Origin: Streptomyces sp. RKAG293
Lineage (GTDB): Bacteria; Actinomycetota; Actinomycetes; Streptomycetales; Streptomycetaceae
Reading direction: 5' to 3'
Assembly: GCF_023701745.1 (NCBI RefSeq)
Contig: NZ_JAJOZB010000001.1
Location: 248,001-312,000, forward strand
DNA: 64,000 bases
Shown: one piece after another, positions 34,128 to 42,270 of the stretch
Layout of the letters: each line of letters starts with the position of its first letter
Position numbering within the stretch: the stretch's first letter is position 1
Position numbers and translations under genes: made by a program
Notes under the pieces: model-generated
Database searches by the model: none
Seen by the model: the letters and a program-made list of their open reading frames with translations, nothing else
What the model was told of the DNA's origin: nothing

Positions 34128-35426
34128 ATGAGAGCGCATGTGGTGCGAGTGGCCGTCGCCGCGGTCCTGGTGGCCCTCGTCCTGCTCGCCGTCCCCCTGG
34201 CGGTAGTGATCCAGCGGTCCTTCTTCGACGACGAGCGCGGGGAACTGGAGAGGACAGCGCTGGCCGCTGCCGTCCGCGTCGGACCGCAGTTCGCGGCCGG
34301 TGACGAAGTGGAACTGCCCGCACCGGAAACGGAAGGACAACTGGGCGTCTACGACCTCACGATGCGGCTGCGCTCGGGCTCGGGTTCCGCGCAGGCCGAC
34401 GACGTGACGCGGCGTGCGGCCCGTGGAGTGGTGGTGCGCGGGGGCTCCGGAAGTGACCTGGTCGTCGCGGTGCCTGTCTCGACCTCGGAACAGGTCATCG
34501 GCGTCGTCCGCGCCACGACCCCGACCTCGGAGGTATGGCACCGTATCCTGCTGACCTGGCTGGCGCTCCTGGGCGTGGTGCTCCTGGCCCTGGGCGCCGC
34601 GATCGCCGTCGCCCGGCGGCAAGCGCGGGCACTCAGCCGACCCCTGGAGTCCCTGTCCTGCACGGCGCAGGCCGTCGCCGACGGTGACCTCACCGCGCGC
34701 GCGGGACGCTGCGGCATTGTGGAGATCGATCAGCTGGCCACGGCCCAGAACACCATGGTCGCGCGGCTGACCACCCTCCTGCAGCGCGAACGGCATTTCA
34801 GCGCCAATGCCTCACACCAGCTGCGCAACCCACTGGCAGGACTGCAGCTCGGACTCGAAACCGCGCTGGACGCGACCCGGGCCCCCGACGCAGAGCTGCG
34901 ACAGGCACTCGAGGACGCACTCGAACGATCGCAGCACCTCCAGCGGACCGTTGACGAAGTCCTTCGCCTGGCCGGCGCACCTTCCGGCGACATGGTCCCC
35001 GCGCCCGATGAAACCGCCGTCGAACTCATCGCACGGGCAGAACGCCGCTGGCACGGCGCGTTCGCCGAAGCGGGTCGGCGGCTGGATGTCGCGGTCCATT
35101 CCGAGGCCCGCTCGTTTCGTCTCCCGGGCCGCACCACCGACCAGGTCCTCGACGTCCTCCTCGACAACGCGCTGCGACATGGCCGGGGCACCGTGCTGAT
35201 CACCGTGCGTGAAGCGACCGGGGCCATCGCCCTGGATGTCACGGACGAAGGGGCCCTGCGCATCACCCCGCGGGCCGCTTTCGAACGGGGCACCACCACT
35301 GGGTTCGGCAGCGGTATCGGACTGGCGGTCGCGCGGGAGATGGCCGAGGCGGCGGGCGGACGGCTCACTGTCAGCGCCACCGCCCCCACGGCCTTCACCC
35401 TTCTGCTACCGGGCCCGGTGGTGTAG
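34128..35426 (+). CDS. OmpR-class sensor histidine kinase, divergent from ABC operon
   Basis: A 432-residue kinase with helix 1 at 6-29, a short extracytoplasmic loop of about 110 residues, helix 2 at about 139-162 and HAMP. The phosphoacceptor helix is QRERHFSANASHQLRNPLAGLQLGLETAL (His230) and the ATPase domain has VLLDNALRHGRG and GFGSGIGLAVAREMA. The usual G1 motif D-x-G-x-G is degraded to VTDEGALRI. It starts 152 bases from the divergent lipoprotein gene, sharing that intergenic region. Likely partner: the regulator at 28388-29119. Confidence 0.9.
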   Translation: MRAHVVRVAVAAVLVALVLLAVPLAVVIQRSFFDDERGELERTALAAAVRVGPQFAAGDEVELPAPETEGQLGVYDLTMRLRSGSGSAQADDVTRRAARGVVVRGGSGSDLVVAVPVSTSEQVIGVVRATTPTSEVWHRILLTWLALLGVVLLALGAAIAVARRQARALSRPLESLSCTAQAVADGDLTARAGRCGIVEIDQLATAQNTMVARLTTLLQRERHFSANASHQLRNPLAGLQLGLETALDATRAPDAELRQALEDALERSQHLQRTVDEVLRLAGAPSGDMVPAPDETAVELIARAERRWHGAFAEAGRRLDVAVHSEARSFRLPGRTTDQVLDVLLDNALRHGRGTVLITVREATGAIALDVTDEGALRITPRAAFERGTTTGFGSGIGLAVAREMAEAAGGRLTVSATAPTAFTLLLPGPVV

Positions 35427-35434
35427 CGAAGGGG

Positions 35435-36265
35435 TCATACCCCGGCAGCGGTGACTACGGCATCAGTCGCGAATCCGAGGAGCAGGCCGAGCAGGATGCA
35501 CCATGTCGTCAGTTCCTTCGACGCCGCCGCACGACGGGCCACCGCGAGAAGTTCGATGACGACATAGAGGATGGATCCGGCGGCCAGGCCGAGGAACGCG
35601 ATCGACAAGGTGTCGTTGACCAGGTGCTGTCCAAGAAGGGTGCCCAGGAACGTCGGCCCGCCGCCGATCAGTCCCAGCCAGAGCAGCGTCGTCCACGTCG
35701 GGCGCTCACCCTCAGCAGCCAGGGGAGCGACGATGCCGAACCCTTCGGTGGCATTGTGCAGACCGAAACCGATGACCAGCAGCACCGCCAGGGAAATCTC
35801 ACCCTGGGCGGCGGAGTTGCCGATCGCCAGCCCTTCGGCGAAGTTGTGCAGCCCGATACCGGTAGCGATCATCAAAGCGAGCTCGCCGGCCTGCGACCGC
35901 TTGGCGGGGGCGAGTTCGGCGGTATCCGCGGCACCGGGGCCGTGCGGGAGCGTGGACTTGGCCCGCCGTGCCGCCGCCCAGCGGTCGTAATGCACCAACC
36001 CGGCGAGTCCAATCGCCAGCCCGGCAGCCAGCACCGTTCCCCCGACGAGCGCGGTCCCCCAGTGCTTGTCGCTCAGCGCCGCGTCCGTGGGCTCCCACGC
36101 ATGGGTCAGGATGTCCCAGACGAGGAACACCAGGACACCGATCGCAACGGCATTCAAGCCCGCCCTCAACCGGGGCGCGGCGTTGCGCAACCTGCCCAGC
36201 GGAAGCCCGAGGTAGATCGTGAACCCCGCCACCGCGCCGAGCAGAGCAATCTGGGAACTGGACAT
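35435..36265 (-). CDS. ZIP-family divalent metal transporter
   Basis: A 276-residue, eight-helix protein with the two metal-binding helices of ZIP proteins: IATGIGLHNFAEGLAIGNSAA (helix 4) and VIGFGLHNATEGFGIVAPL (helix 5), both H-N-x-x-E-G. A His-poor cytoplasmic loop of about 45 residues separates helices 3 and 4. Imports Zn2+ or another divalent metal. It converges on the kinase gene with an 8-base gap. Confidence 0.93.
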   Translation of the reverse strand: MSSSQIALLGAVAGFTIYLGLPLGRLRNAAPRLRAGLNAVAIGVLVFLVWDILTHAWEPTDAALSDKHWGTALVGGTVLAAGLAIGLAGLVHYDRWAAARRAKSTLPHGPGAADTAELAPAKRSQAGELALMIATGIGLHNFAEGLAIGNSAAQGEISLAVLLVIGFGLHNATEGFGIVAPLAAEGERPTWTTLLWLGLIGGGPTFLGTLLGQHLVNDTLSIAFLGLAAGSILYVVIELLAVARRAAASKELTTWCILLGLLLGFATDAVVTAAGV

Positions 36266-36734
36266 ACGTACTCCATGGCAACGGGCGGACGCGAAGGAAC
36301 CTGCCGTTTCGCTTAGGCAAGGCTCGGCTAACCATAGAGGTTGATCAGCAAACCGTCTACAACGGTGTAGTCGAACGTGCCCTACCCGCTGTCGACCCGG
36401 CCCCGACCTGCTGGAAAACGTATGATCCGCTGTTCGGCATGCTTGGCACCGGAGATCTGAGGCCCCGGGCGGATGGCACTGAAGGCGACGCGGGGCTGGC
36501 TGCGGCTCACGGCCGGGAGATGCGTCCGGCGGTCGAGTTGGTCGGCCATCTGGCCGAAGAAGAGCGACAGCCGTGTTGGCGGCGTTGTCAACTGAATGGG
36601 CCGCGGTGTGGCCGGGCAGGCTGAGGGCGTGTTCGGCCCAGGGTCGGCTCTCGGTCTCCGGCGCATGGTCACGTAGGCCGCTCCGTGACCACCTGATCTA
36701 CCCCGGGGCTCAGGTCCCGGCCCTGCACGCCTGA
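36266..36734. other. Intergenic region upstream of ZIP gene
   Basis: No gene supported. The part just upstream of the ZIP gene (about 36300-36375) is relatively AT-rich and contains GCTTAGGCAAGGCTCGGCTAACC, a plausible metal-regulator target, though no perfect dyad is visible. Confidence 0.3.
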
Positions 36735-36880
36735 CGTCGAAGGTGGCGGTCGGCACCTGGCTCGACACGCATCCGGCGATGGCCCGCCACACCCTGGACA
36801 ATGGACATGACCTGGGCAGCCACACTCAGCACCACCTGGACATATCCGCGATGAGCGCTACGGCCGCGTACGACGAGATC
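36735..36880 (+). pseudogene. NodB polysaccharide deacetylase scrap
   Basis: The translation AVGTWLDTHPAMARHTLDNGHDLGSHTQHHLDISAMSATAAYDEI matches the mid-part of NodB deacetylases: the G-x-x-x-x-x-x-P...GH-E/D-L-G-x-H-T-x-x-H zinc motif. The N-terminal T-F-D-D-G-P part and the C-terminal half are missing on both sides. Remnant only. Confidence 0.65.
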
Positions 36881-37155
36881 ACGCCCGCATCCCCGTCGGC
36901 CGCGGCCCCCACGGACTGTGCGTATACCCATGACCCGGCCGCTGCTCCCTCGGCCACGCCGGCATCTTCAGCTGACCCGGAGAACGCGACGGTCAACCGG
37001 AGGACGCGTAGCCACCACCAGTACGCAGCTGCCGTGCGGTATCAGGCCCTGCTCGAATGACGGCCGACCGGGACACTCGTGAGGGCGCCCACCCATGGCG
37101 GTGATTTGCCGTGTTGCAGATAGCCGGCCGACGCCCAACTCCCAGTAGAAGGCGT

Positions 37156-38202
37156 CTACTTTGCCGGGACGGACGGGGCGCTCCGCTCCTGCCGTGAGGC
37201 CTCGATGATGGGGTGCCGTGACCAGCGTCGGGCAATGACTGCGCACACCATCAGCTGCATCTGATGGAACAGCATGACCGGAAGGACGGCCAGGGCCGCT
37301 TTCGCGCCGAAGAGAATCGAGGCCATGGGAAGGCCGTTGACCAGGCTCTTCTTCGACCCTGCGAAGACGATCGTGATCCGGTCCGCACGCCCGAACCCCA
37401 ACGCCGTAGCGCCGATCCCGGTGACGGTCAGGACCAGGGCAAGCAAGACCACTTCCACCGCCAACAGAGTGAGCAGTCGTAGCGGTGCCGTCTGGTGCCA
37501 AATGCCCTGTGCAGTGCCCTGGCTGAAGGCCGTGTAAACGACCAGAAGCACTGAGCTGCGGTCGAACAGGCGCAGTGCCGTGTGCCGGCGGTTGATGAAG
37601 GCGCCGATCCATGGGCGCAGCAGGTGTCCGGTGAGGAACGGGAGCAGCAGTTGGGTGGCGACGGCGAAGAGCCGATCGGGGGAGAAGGTTGCGGCTGAGC
37701 CCAGCAGGGTGGTGGCGAGCAGGGGGGTGGCGACCATGCCGAGGAGGCTGGAGTATGTGCCCGCGCAGATGGCGGCGGCGACGTTGCCGCGTGCGATGGC
37801 GGTGAAGGCGATGGAGGACTGGACGGTGGATGGCAGGAGACACAGGTAGAGCAAGCCGGGGTAGAGCTGTGGCGCGATGACGTGGGGCACCAGGAAGCGG
37901 GCGGCCACGCCGAGTAATGGGAACAGAATGAAGGTGCTGGCGATGATGGCGAGGTGGAGGCGCCAGTGGCGCAGGCCGTCGGCAGCTTCCTGGGAGGAGA
38001 GCCGTGTGCCGTAGAGGAAGAAGAGCACGGTGACCGCGCCATTTGCGGCGGCACTCGTAGGTGCAGCGGCGGCGCCGGTCGCGGGGAGCAGCGCGGCGCA
38101 CGCGACGGTAGCGATCAGAGCCGCGATGTAGGGGTCGATCCGCAGCCAGGTCGGCCACAGGCTGCGGGACACGGCGGCTCTCGGCGGTGCGTTGCCCGGC
38201 AT
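37156..38202 (-). CDS. SBF-like (bile acid:sodium symporter family) transporter
   Basis: A 348-residue protein with about ten transmembrane helices. Landmarks: LFFLYGTRLSSQEAADGLRHWRLHL, LCLLPSTVQSSIAFTAIARGNVAAAICAG and IVFAGSKKSLVNGLPMA, as in the SBF_like group (SLC10A7-like). It follows the CoA-transferase gene on the same strand after 75 bases and may be co-transcribed with it. Substrate unknown; an organic acid is a reasonable guess from the context. Confidence 0.9.
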   Translation of the reverse strand: MPGNAPPRAAVSRSLWPTWLRIDPYIAALIATVACAALLPATGAAAAPTSAAANGAVTVLFFLYGTRLSSQEAADGLRHWRLHLAIIASTFILFPLLGVAARFLVPHVIAPQLYPGLLYLCLLPSTVQSSIAFTAIARGNVAAAICAGTYSSLLGMVATPLLATTLLGSAATFSPDRLFAVATQLLLPFLTGHLLRPWIGAFINRRHTALRLFDRSSVLLVVYTAFSQGTAQGIWHQTAPLRLLTLLAVEVVLLALVLTVTGIGATALGFGRADRITIVFAGSKKSLVNGLPMASILFGAKAALAVLPVMLFHQMQLMVCAVIARRWSRHPIIEASRQERSAPSVPAK

Positions 38203-38277
38203 GGTGTCGTCCGTCCTGTTGCCTTCGGTGTCCTGGCCTGGTGCTCCTGTCGGAGGCGGGCCCGTGCTGGCGCGGCG

Positions 38278-39471
38278 CTAGGGATGGGGAGCCGGTGGAT
38301 CGGCCTGGTCGAGCCAGGCGCGCACGGAGGTGGTGTGCTGGCCAAGGGTCGGCGGGGCGTTGTGCCGGGAACGGCCGCCGGTCTCGAAGCGCCAGGGGGG
38401 TCCGGGCAGGGTGATCGTGCCGAGAGTGGAGTGGTCGACATCGATGAGTAGGCCCTGCTGGCGGGTCTGCTCCCATGAGTAGACTTCGGCCACGGTGCGT
38501 ACGCGGCCGACGGGTACGCCGGCCGCGTCGAGACGCTCGATCCAGGCGTCGACGGTATCGCGGGCGAACACGGCGTCGAGGGCGGCGGCCAGGTCGGTGC
38601 GGTGCCGGACCCGGTCGGCGTTCGTGGCGTAGCGGGGATCAGCGGGGTCCAGACCGGTGATGGCCGCGACAGCGCGCCACAACCGATCACTTCCGGCTGC
38701 TAGTTGGAGGTCTCCGTCCGAACAGTGGAACAGGCCGTAGGGGGCAATGGCGGGGTGCTGATTGCCGGTGGCCGACGGTTCCTGCCCGGCGATGGTCCAG
38801 CTTGTTCCCTGGAAACTGTGGAGCCCGACCACTGAGGAGAGCAGTGAGGTGCGCACCACCTGGCCGCGCTGGGTGGTGTGGCGTTCGAGCAGCGCGGCGA
38901 GCACCGCGGTCACACCGAAGACCCCGGCCAGCAGGTCAGCGACTGGGGTGCCCACCTTGACGGGGGCTCCGGGTTCACCGGTCAGGCTCATCAGTCCGGC
39001 TTCGCCCTGGGCGATCTGGTCGTAGCCGGCACGGCCGCCGTGGGGACCGTCGTGGCCGAACCCACTCACGGAGAGTACGACCAGCTGGGGGTTGGCCTCC
39101 CGCATTTGCTGCAACGGGAACCCGAGGCGCTCCAGAACGCCAGGGCGGAAGTTCTCAACGAGTACGTCCGCTTGGCGCAGCAGCCGCGTGAGCAGTTCCC
39201 GGCCCTGCTCAGTCTTGAGGTCGGCGGTGACGGATTCCTTGTTGCGGTTGCAGGAGAGAAAGTACGTGGATTCGGGTGTCTGATCCGGACCGACGAAAGG
39301 CGGACCCCAGCCGCGGGCCTCGTCGCCGTGGCCGGGCGTCTCGATCTTGATCACCCGTGCGCCCAGATCGCCGAGCATCATCGCAGCGTGCGGGCCGGCC
39401 AGAGCATGGGACAGCTCGATCACCAGGCAGCCGTCGAGCGGACCGTTTCCTGACGGGTCAGAGTCGGACAT
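38278..39471 (-). CDS. Class III CoA-transferase (CaiB/BaiF family)
   Basis: A 397-residue protein with the family opening (LVIELSHALAGPHAAMMLGDLGARVIKIETPGHGDEAR), NRNKESVTADLKTEQGRELL, VLVENFRPGVLERLGF and the mid-region GQVVRTSLLSSVVGLHSFQGTSWTIAG. In formyl-CoA transferase the catalytic Asp lies in the equivalent S-M-Q-D-A helix. Here that position appears to be Ser (SLLSS), as in a subgroup of CaiB-like proteins, so the mechanism may differ. Together with the SBF-like transporter it suggests uptake and CoA activation of a carboxylic acid. Confidence 0.9.
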   Translation of the reverse strand: MSDSDPSGNGPLDGCLVIELSHALAGPHAAMMLGDLGARVIKIETPGHGDEARGWGPPFVGPDQTPESTYFLSCNRNKESVTADLKTEQGRELLTRLLRQADVLVENFRPGVLERLGFPLQQMREANPQLVVLSVSGFGHDGPHGGRAGYDQIAQGEAGLMSLTGEPGAPVKVGTPVADLLAGVFGVTAVLAALLERHTTQRGQVVRTSLLSSVVGLHSFQGTSWTIAGQEPSATGNQHPAIAPYGLFHCSDGDLQLAAGSDRLWRAVAAITGLDPADPRYATNADRVRHRTDLAAALDAVFARDTVDAWIERLDAAGVPVGRVRTVAEVYSWEQTRQQGLLIDVDHSTLGTITLPGPPWRFETGGRSRHNAPPTLGQHTTSVRAWLDQADPPAPHP

Positions 39472-39922
39472 GCTGATGTGGGCCCTTTCGTCGATCCGTG
39501 CGTAGGACGTGGGGCCACCGTATGTAAACGAACATCAGGGGAATCACCGAAGAGGGTTAAAACCTTTTTAACCTCCGCGATACGATGATCGACGCGGTTC
39601 ATGCGAATAAGTGATCTGTTTTGCTGGTTCCAGCCCTGCCGAGGACACCTGGTCACCACCGGGGAAAGTGGGCCAACTCGCGTCGGCCCAGGTCTTCGCA
39701 GTCAGGATGGAAACATTTCCAGCCCGGACAGAAATGGCGACTCGGCCTCGGCAGCCGCAATCACGGCCTCTTCGACAATCCGCCGCTAAATCAATATCCT
39801 TGGACTTCGCACCCGGTTTCTCCACCACCCCACCTCTGCTCTCCGTGGCGGTCGAAACGTACGCCGGATAGGCGTGCTCTCCGTATCATCCCTGGTCAGG
39901 ACTCGTGGAGAAGGGCGGAATC
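39472..39922. other. Regulatory gap between CoA-transferase and response regulator
   Basis: A 450-base divergent promoter region. It holds the dyad at 39555-39573 and a stretch of lower GC (39690-39800). Open frames within it have no family resemblance. Confidence 0.4.
39555..39573. promoter_or_regulatory. Dyad operator candidate upstream of CoA-transferase
   Basis: GGTTAAAACCTTTTTAACC is a near-perfect inverted repeat in AT-rich sequence, 84 bases upstream of the CoA-transferase start. It looks like a repressor binding site; no dedicated regulator gene is adjacent. Confidence 0.5.
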
Positions 39923-40636
39923 GTGCGTAGGGCGCTCGCGGAGTTGTTGATCGTCGAAGACGACGCTGAGATCGCGTCCGAACTCAACCGGGCGCTGGTC
40001 GGCCACGGATACCAGGTGGCTCGGGCCGCTACCGGCGGACAGGCCGCCGAGCAGGCCAGACGTCGCCCGCCGGACCTGGTCCTGCTGGACCTCGGCCTGC
40101 CGGACGTCGACGGGGTGGAGGTATGCCGCAGACTGCGCGCCCTCCTACCAGTGGAGACCGTCATCGTCGTCCTCACCGCACGCATCCTGGAGTTCGAAGT
40201 AGTGGTCGCCCTCGACGCCGGCGCGGACGACTATCTCACCAAGCCGTTCCGCCTGACCGAACTGCTGGCCCGGCTGCGCGCGCACCTGCGCCGCCGAGCC
40301 ACTGTGGCCGGACCGCCAGTGATACGGATCGGCGGCACCCGAATCGACACCCACACCCGCAGGGTGCACATCGGCGACCGCGAAGTCCACCTGCGCCCCA
40401 AAGAGTTCGACCTGCTCGCTACCCTTGCCGGGTCGGCCGGAGCCGTCGTGAGCCGTGAACATCTGATGGCGGAGGTCTGGGACGAACACTGGTTCGGCCC
40501 TACCAAGACCCTGGATGTGCATGTCTCGGCGCTGCGACGTAAGCTCGCCGACGCCGATGACCGCGGAGGAGAGTGCATCACCACGGTGCGTGGCAAAGGG
40601 TACCGGTACGAGACAGGCGCACCACCAGTACGCTGA
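39923..40636 (+). CDS. OmpR-family response regulator
   Basis: A 237-residue regulator: receiver with IVEDDAEIASELNRALVGHGYQV, phospho-Asp in LVLLDLGLPDVDG, Thr in VVLTARI and Lys in DDYLTKPF. The winged helix is LRPKEFDLLATLAGSAGAVVSREHLMAEVWDEHWFGPTKTLDVHVSALRRKL. GTG 39923 follows GGGCGGA; a GTG at 39905 is also possible. It converges with the kinase gene (8-base gap), an unusual tail-to-tail arrangement for a cognate pair. Its effector domain is closely related to that of 28388-29119. Confidence 0.92.
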   Translation: MRRALAELLIVEDDAEIASELNRALVGHGYQVARAATGGQAAEQARRRPPDLVLLDLGLPDVDGVEVCRRLRALLPVETVIVVLTARILEFEVVVALDAGADDYLTKPFRLTELLARLRAHLRRRATVAGPPVIRIGGTRIDTHTRRVHIGDREVHLRPKEFDLLATLAGSAGAVVSREHLMAEVWDEHWFGPTKTLDVHVSALRRKLADADDRGGECITTVRGKGYRYETGAPPVR

Positions 40637-40643
40637 TCGCCCG

Positions 40644-42026
40644 TCACCCTCGCAGTGACTCATCCCCCGCGCCCGTGGCCGGTGACGGTTCGCAGGCCGG
40701 GAGCAGAAGGCTGAACACGGGCTGGGGTCCGGGCCTACGCAGGAGCAGTCTGCCGCCCTCGGCTTCGGCGAGAGAGCGGGCCAACGGCATCCCGATACCG
40801 TGGCGCTGACCGTCACGCCGTGCCGTTGCGAAGACCGCGTCGCCGTCACCGGCGGGACCGGGTCCGTCGTCCCCCACCTCCAAAGCCACGCCTGCGCCCA
40901 CGTCCGTCGCACTGAGTCTGATCTCCCCCTTGCCGTGGACCAGAGCGTTGTCCATCAACGTGCCCATGATCTGCGCCACTGCCGCTGCCGAGGCTCTGAC
41001 CGGCGGCAGACCGGCTTCGCACCGCACGGTCAGGCGGCGCCCGGCCTCCCCAACAGCGTCACGGTGGCGCTGAGCGATGTCGTCCAGCAGCCCCCGCACC
41101 TCGACGATGTCGGCACGGTGGTGGGTCTCGCGCGCCAGTCGCAGCAGATCCTCGATCGTGTCACCGAAGTGTTCAGCCCGGCGCAACGCGGTGGCCAGTG
41201 CCTGTCCCCGGCCCCGGTCGTCGAGTGACTGCGCCGTCTCCAAGCCCAGAACGAGTGCCGTCAGCGGGGTGCGCAACTGATGGGAGACCGCTGTACTGAA
41301 CCGGCGTTCTCGCTCCAGGAGAGATCCCAACCGCCGCGCCGTCATGGCCAGTGCCTGCCATGCGGCGTCCGCCTCGCGTATGCCGGTACGCTCCGCCCGG
41401 ATACTGAAGTCCCCCGATCCCAAGGCCTGGGCGCTAGCCGTCAACCGCTCCAAAGGAATGGCAACCCGGCCCGCGACACGCCAGGCGAGTAACGCGGCCA
41501 ACGCGACGACGACCGCACCGATAGCGGCCAGCAGAAGCCAGGCGAGAACGGTGCTGTCGGCGACCGGGTCCCATGGCATCCATGCCCGCACCACCTCCCG
41601 CACGGCACCGCCCCGGAAGACCGGAGCGGAGACCACGAGATTTCCGCCTTCCACCCCTCGATGCAGCACCCCGTCACGGGCGGCGGCCGCTCCCGGGGAC
41701 CGGGCAGGCCCCCTCCCGTAGATACGCCGGCCCAACGGGCTGTATACCCCCACGTCAACACCGTGCGAGGGGTGGTGGAGCGTGGTCGGGCTATCGGGGG
41801 CGCCAACGGCACCGCCCGCCAAGCCGGCCGCCGTCCAGATGGCGTCGCGCTCCAGGCGGGCCACAGCCCCGTCGCGGTAGATCCGGGAGACCGCGATGGC
41901 CAACGGCACAGTAAACACCAGTACAGCGCACGCGGTGACGGTGACGATCGAGACCAGCACTCTGCCGCGGACGGACGACCCGACGACGCCCCGACCAAGA
42001 GGGACATGGCCGTCGCCGCCGCTCAC
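40644..42026 (-). CDS. OmpR-class sensor histidine kinase
   Basis: About 460 residues: helix 1 (VLVSIVTVTACAVLVFTVPLAIAV), an extracytoplasmic loop of about 110 residues, helix 2 at about 160-183 and HAMP. The phosphoacceptor helix is ERERRFSTAVSHQLRTPLTALVLGLETAQ (His249) and the ATPase domain has LMDNALVHGKG and VGDDGPGPAGD. GTG 42026 gives a short leader; GTG 41960 is an alternative. Overall layout and the F-S-x-x-x-S-H-Q-L-R motif match the kinase at 34128-35426, so the two systems are paralogues. Pairs with the convergent regulator 39923-40636. Confidence 0.9.
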   Translation of the reverse strand: MSGGDGHVPLGRGVVGSSVRGRVLVSIVTVTACAVLVFTVPLAIAVSRIYRDGAVARLERDAIWTAAGLAGGAVGAPDSPTTLHHPSHGVDVGVYSPLGRRIYGRGPARSPGAAAARDGVLHRGVEGGNLVVSAPVFRGGAVREVVRAWMPWDPVADSTVLAWLLLAAIGAVVVALAALLAWRVAGRVAIPLERLTASAQALGSGDFSIRAERTGIREADAAWQALAMTARRLGSLLERERRFSTAVSHQLRTPLTALVLGLETAQSLDDRGRGQALATALRRAEHFGDTIEDLLRLARETHHRADIVEVRGLLDDIAQRHRDAVGEAGRRLTVRCEAGLPPVRASAAAVAQIMGTLMDNALVHGKGEIRLSATDVGAGVALEVGDDGPGPAGDGDAVFATARRDGQRHGIGMPLARSLAEAEGGRLLLRRPGPQPVFSLLLPACEPSPATGAGDESLRG

Positions 42027-42270
42027 CGGCGCGGTACCACAAGGACCGTCATATTCGGTGTTCTCCCGTAAGCGCCCCCTCCCCCAACACCGGCGTCGAA
42101 CTGGTCGCACGTGCCTCGGCCAGGTTTGGGAGCGGCGTCGGCATTCTCGGAGAAAGGCAATTCGAGCATGCCGTCTCAACGAGCGGTGCCATACCGTCGT
42201 TACCCGACCGGCACGCCGTGGTGGGCGAGGTGGCCGTCGGTTTCCTCGCGCAGGTGCCGGGGCCGGGCAC

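Noticed and set aside
39568-39871. Short frames on both strands between CoA-transferase and response regulator
   Set aside because: No ribosome site, low similarity to proteins, and AT-rich promoter-like composition.
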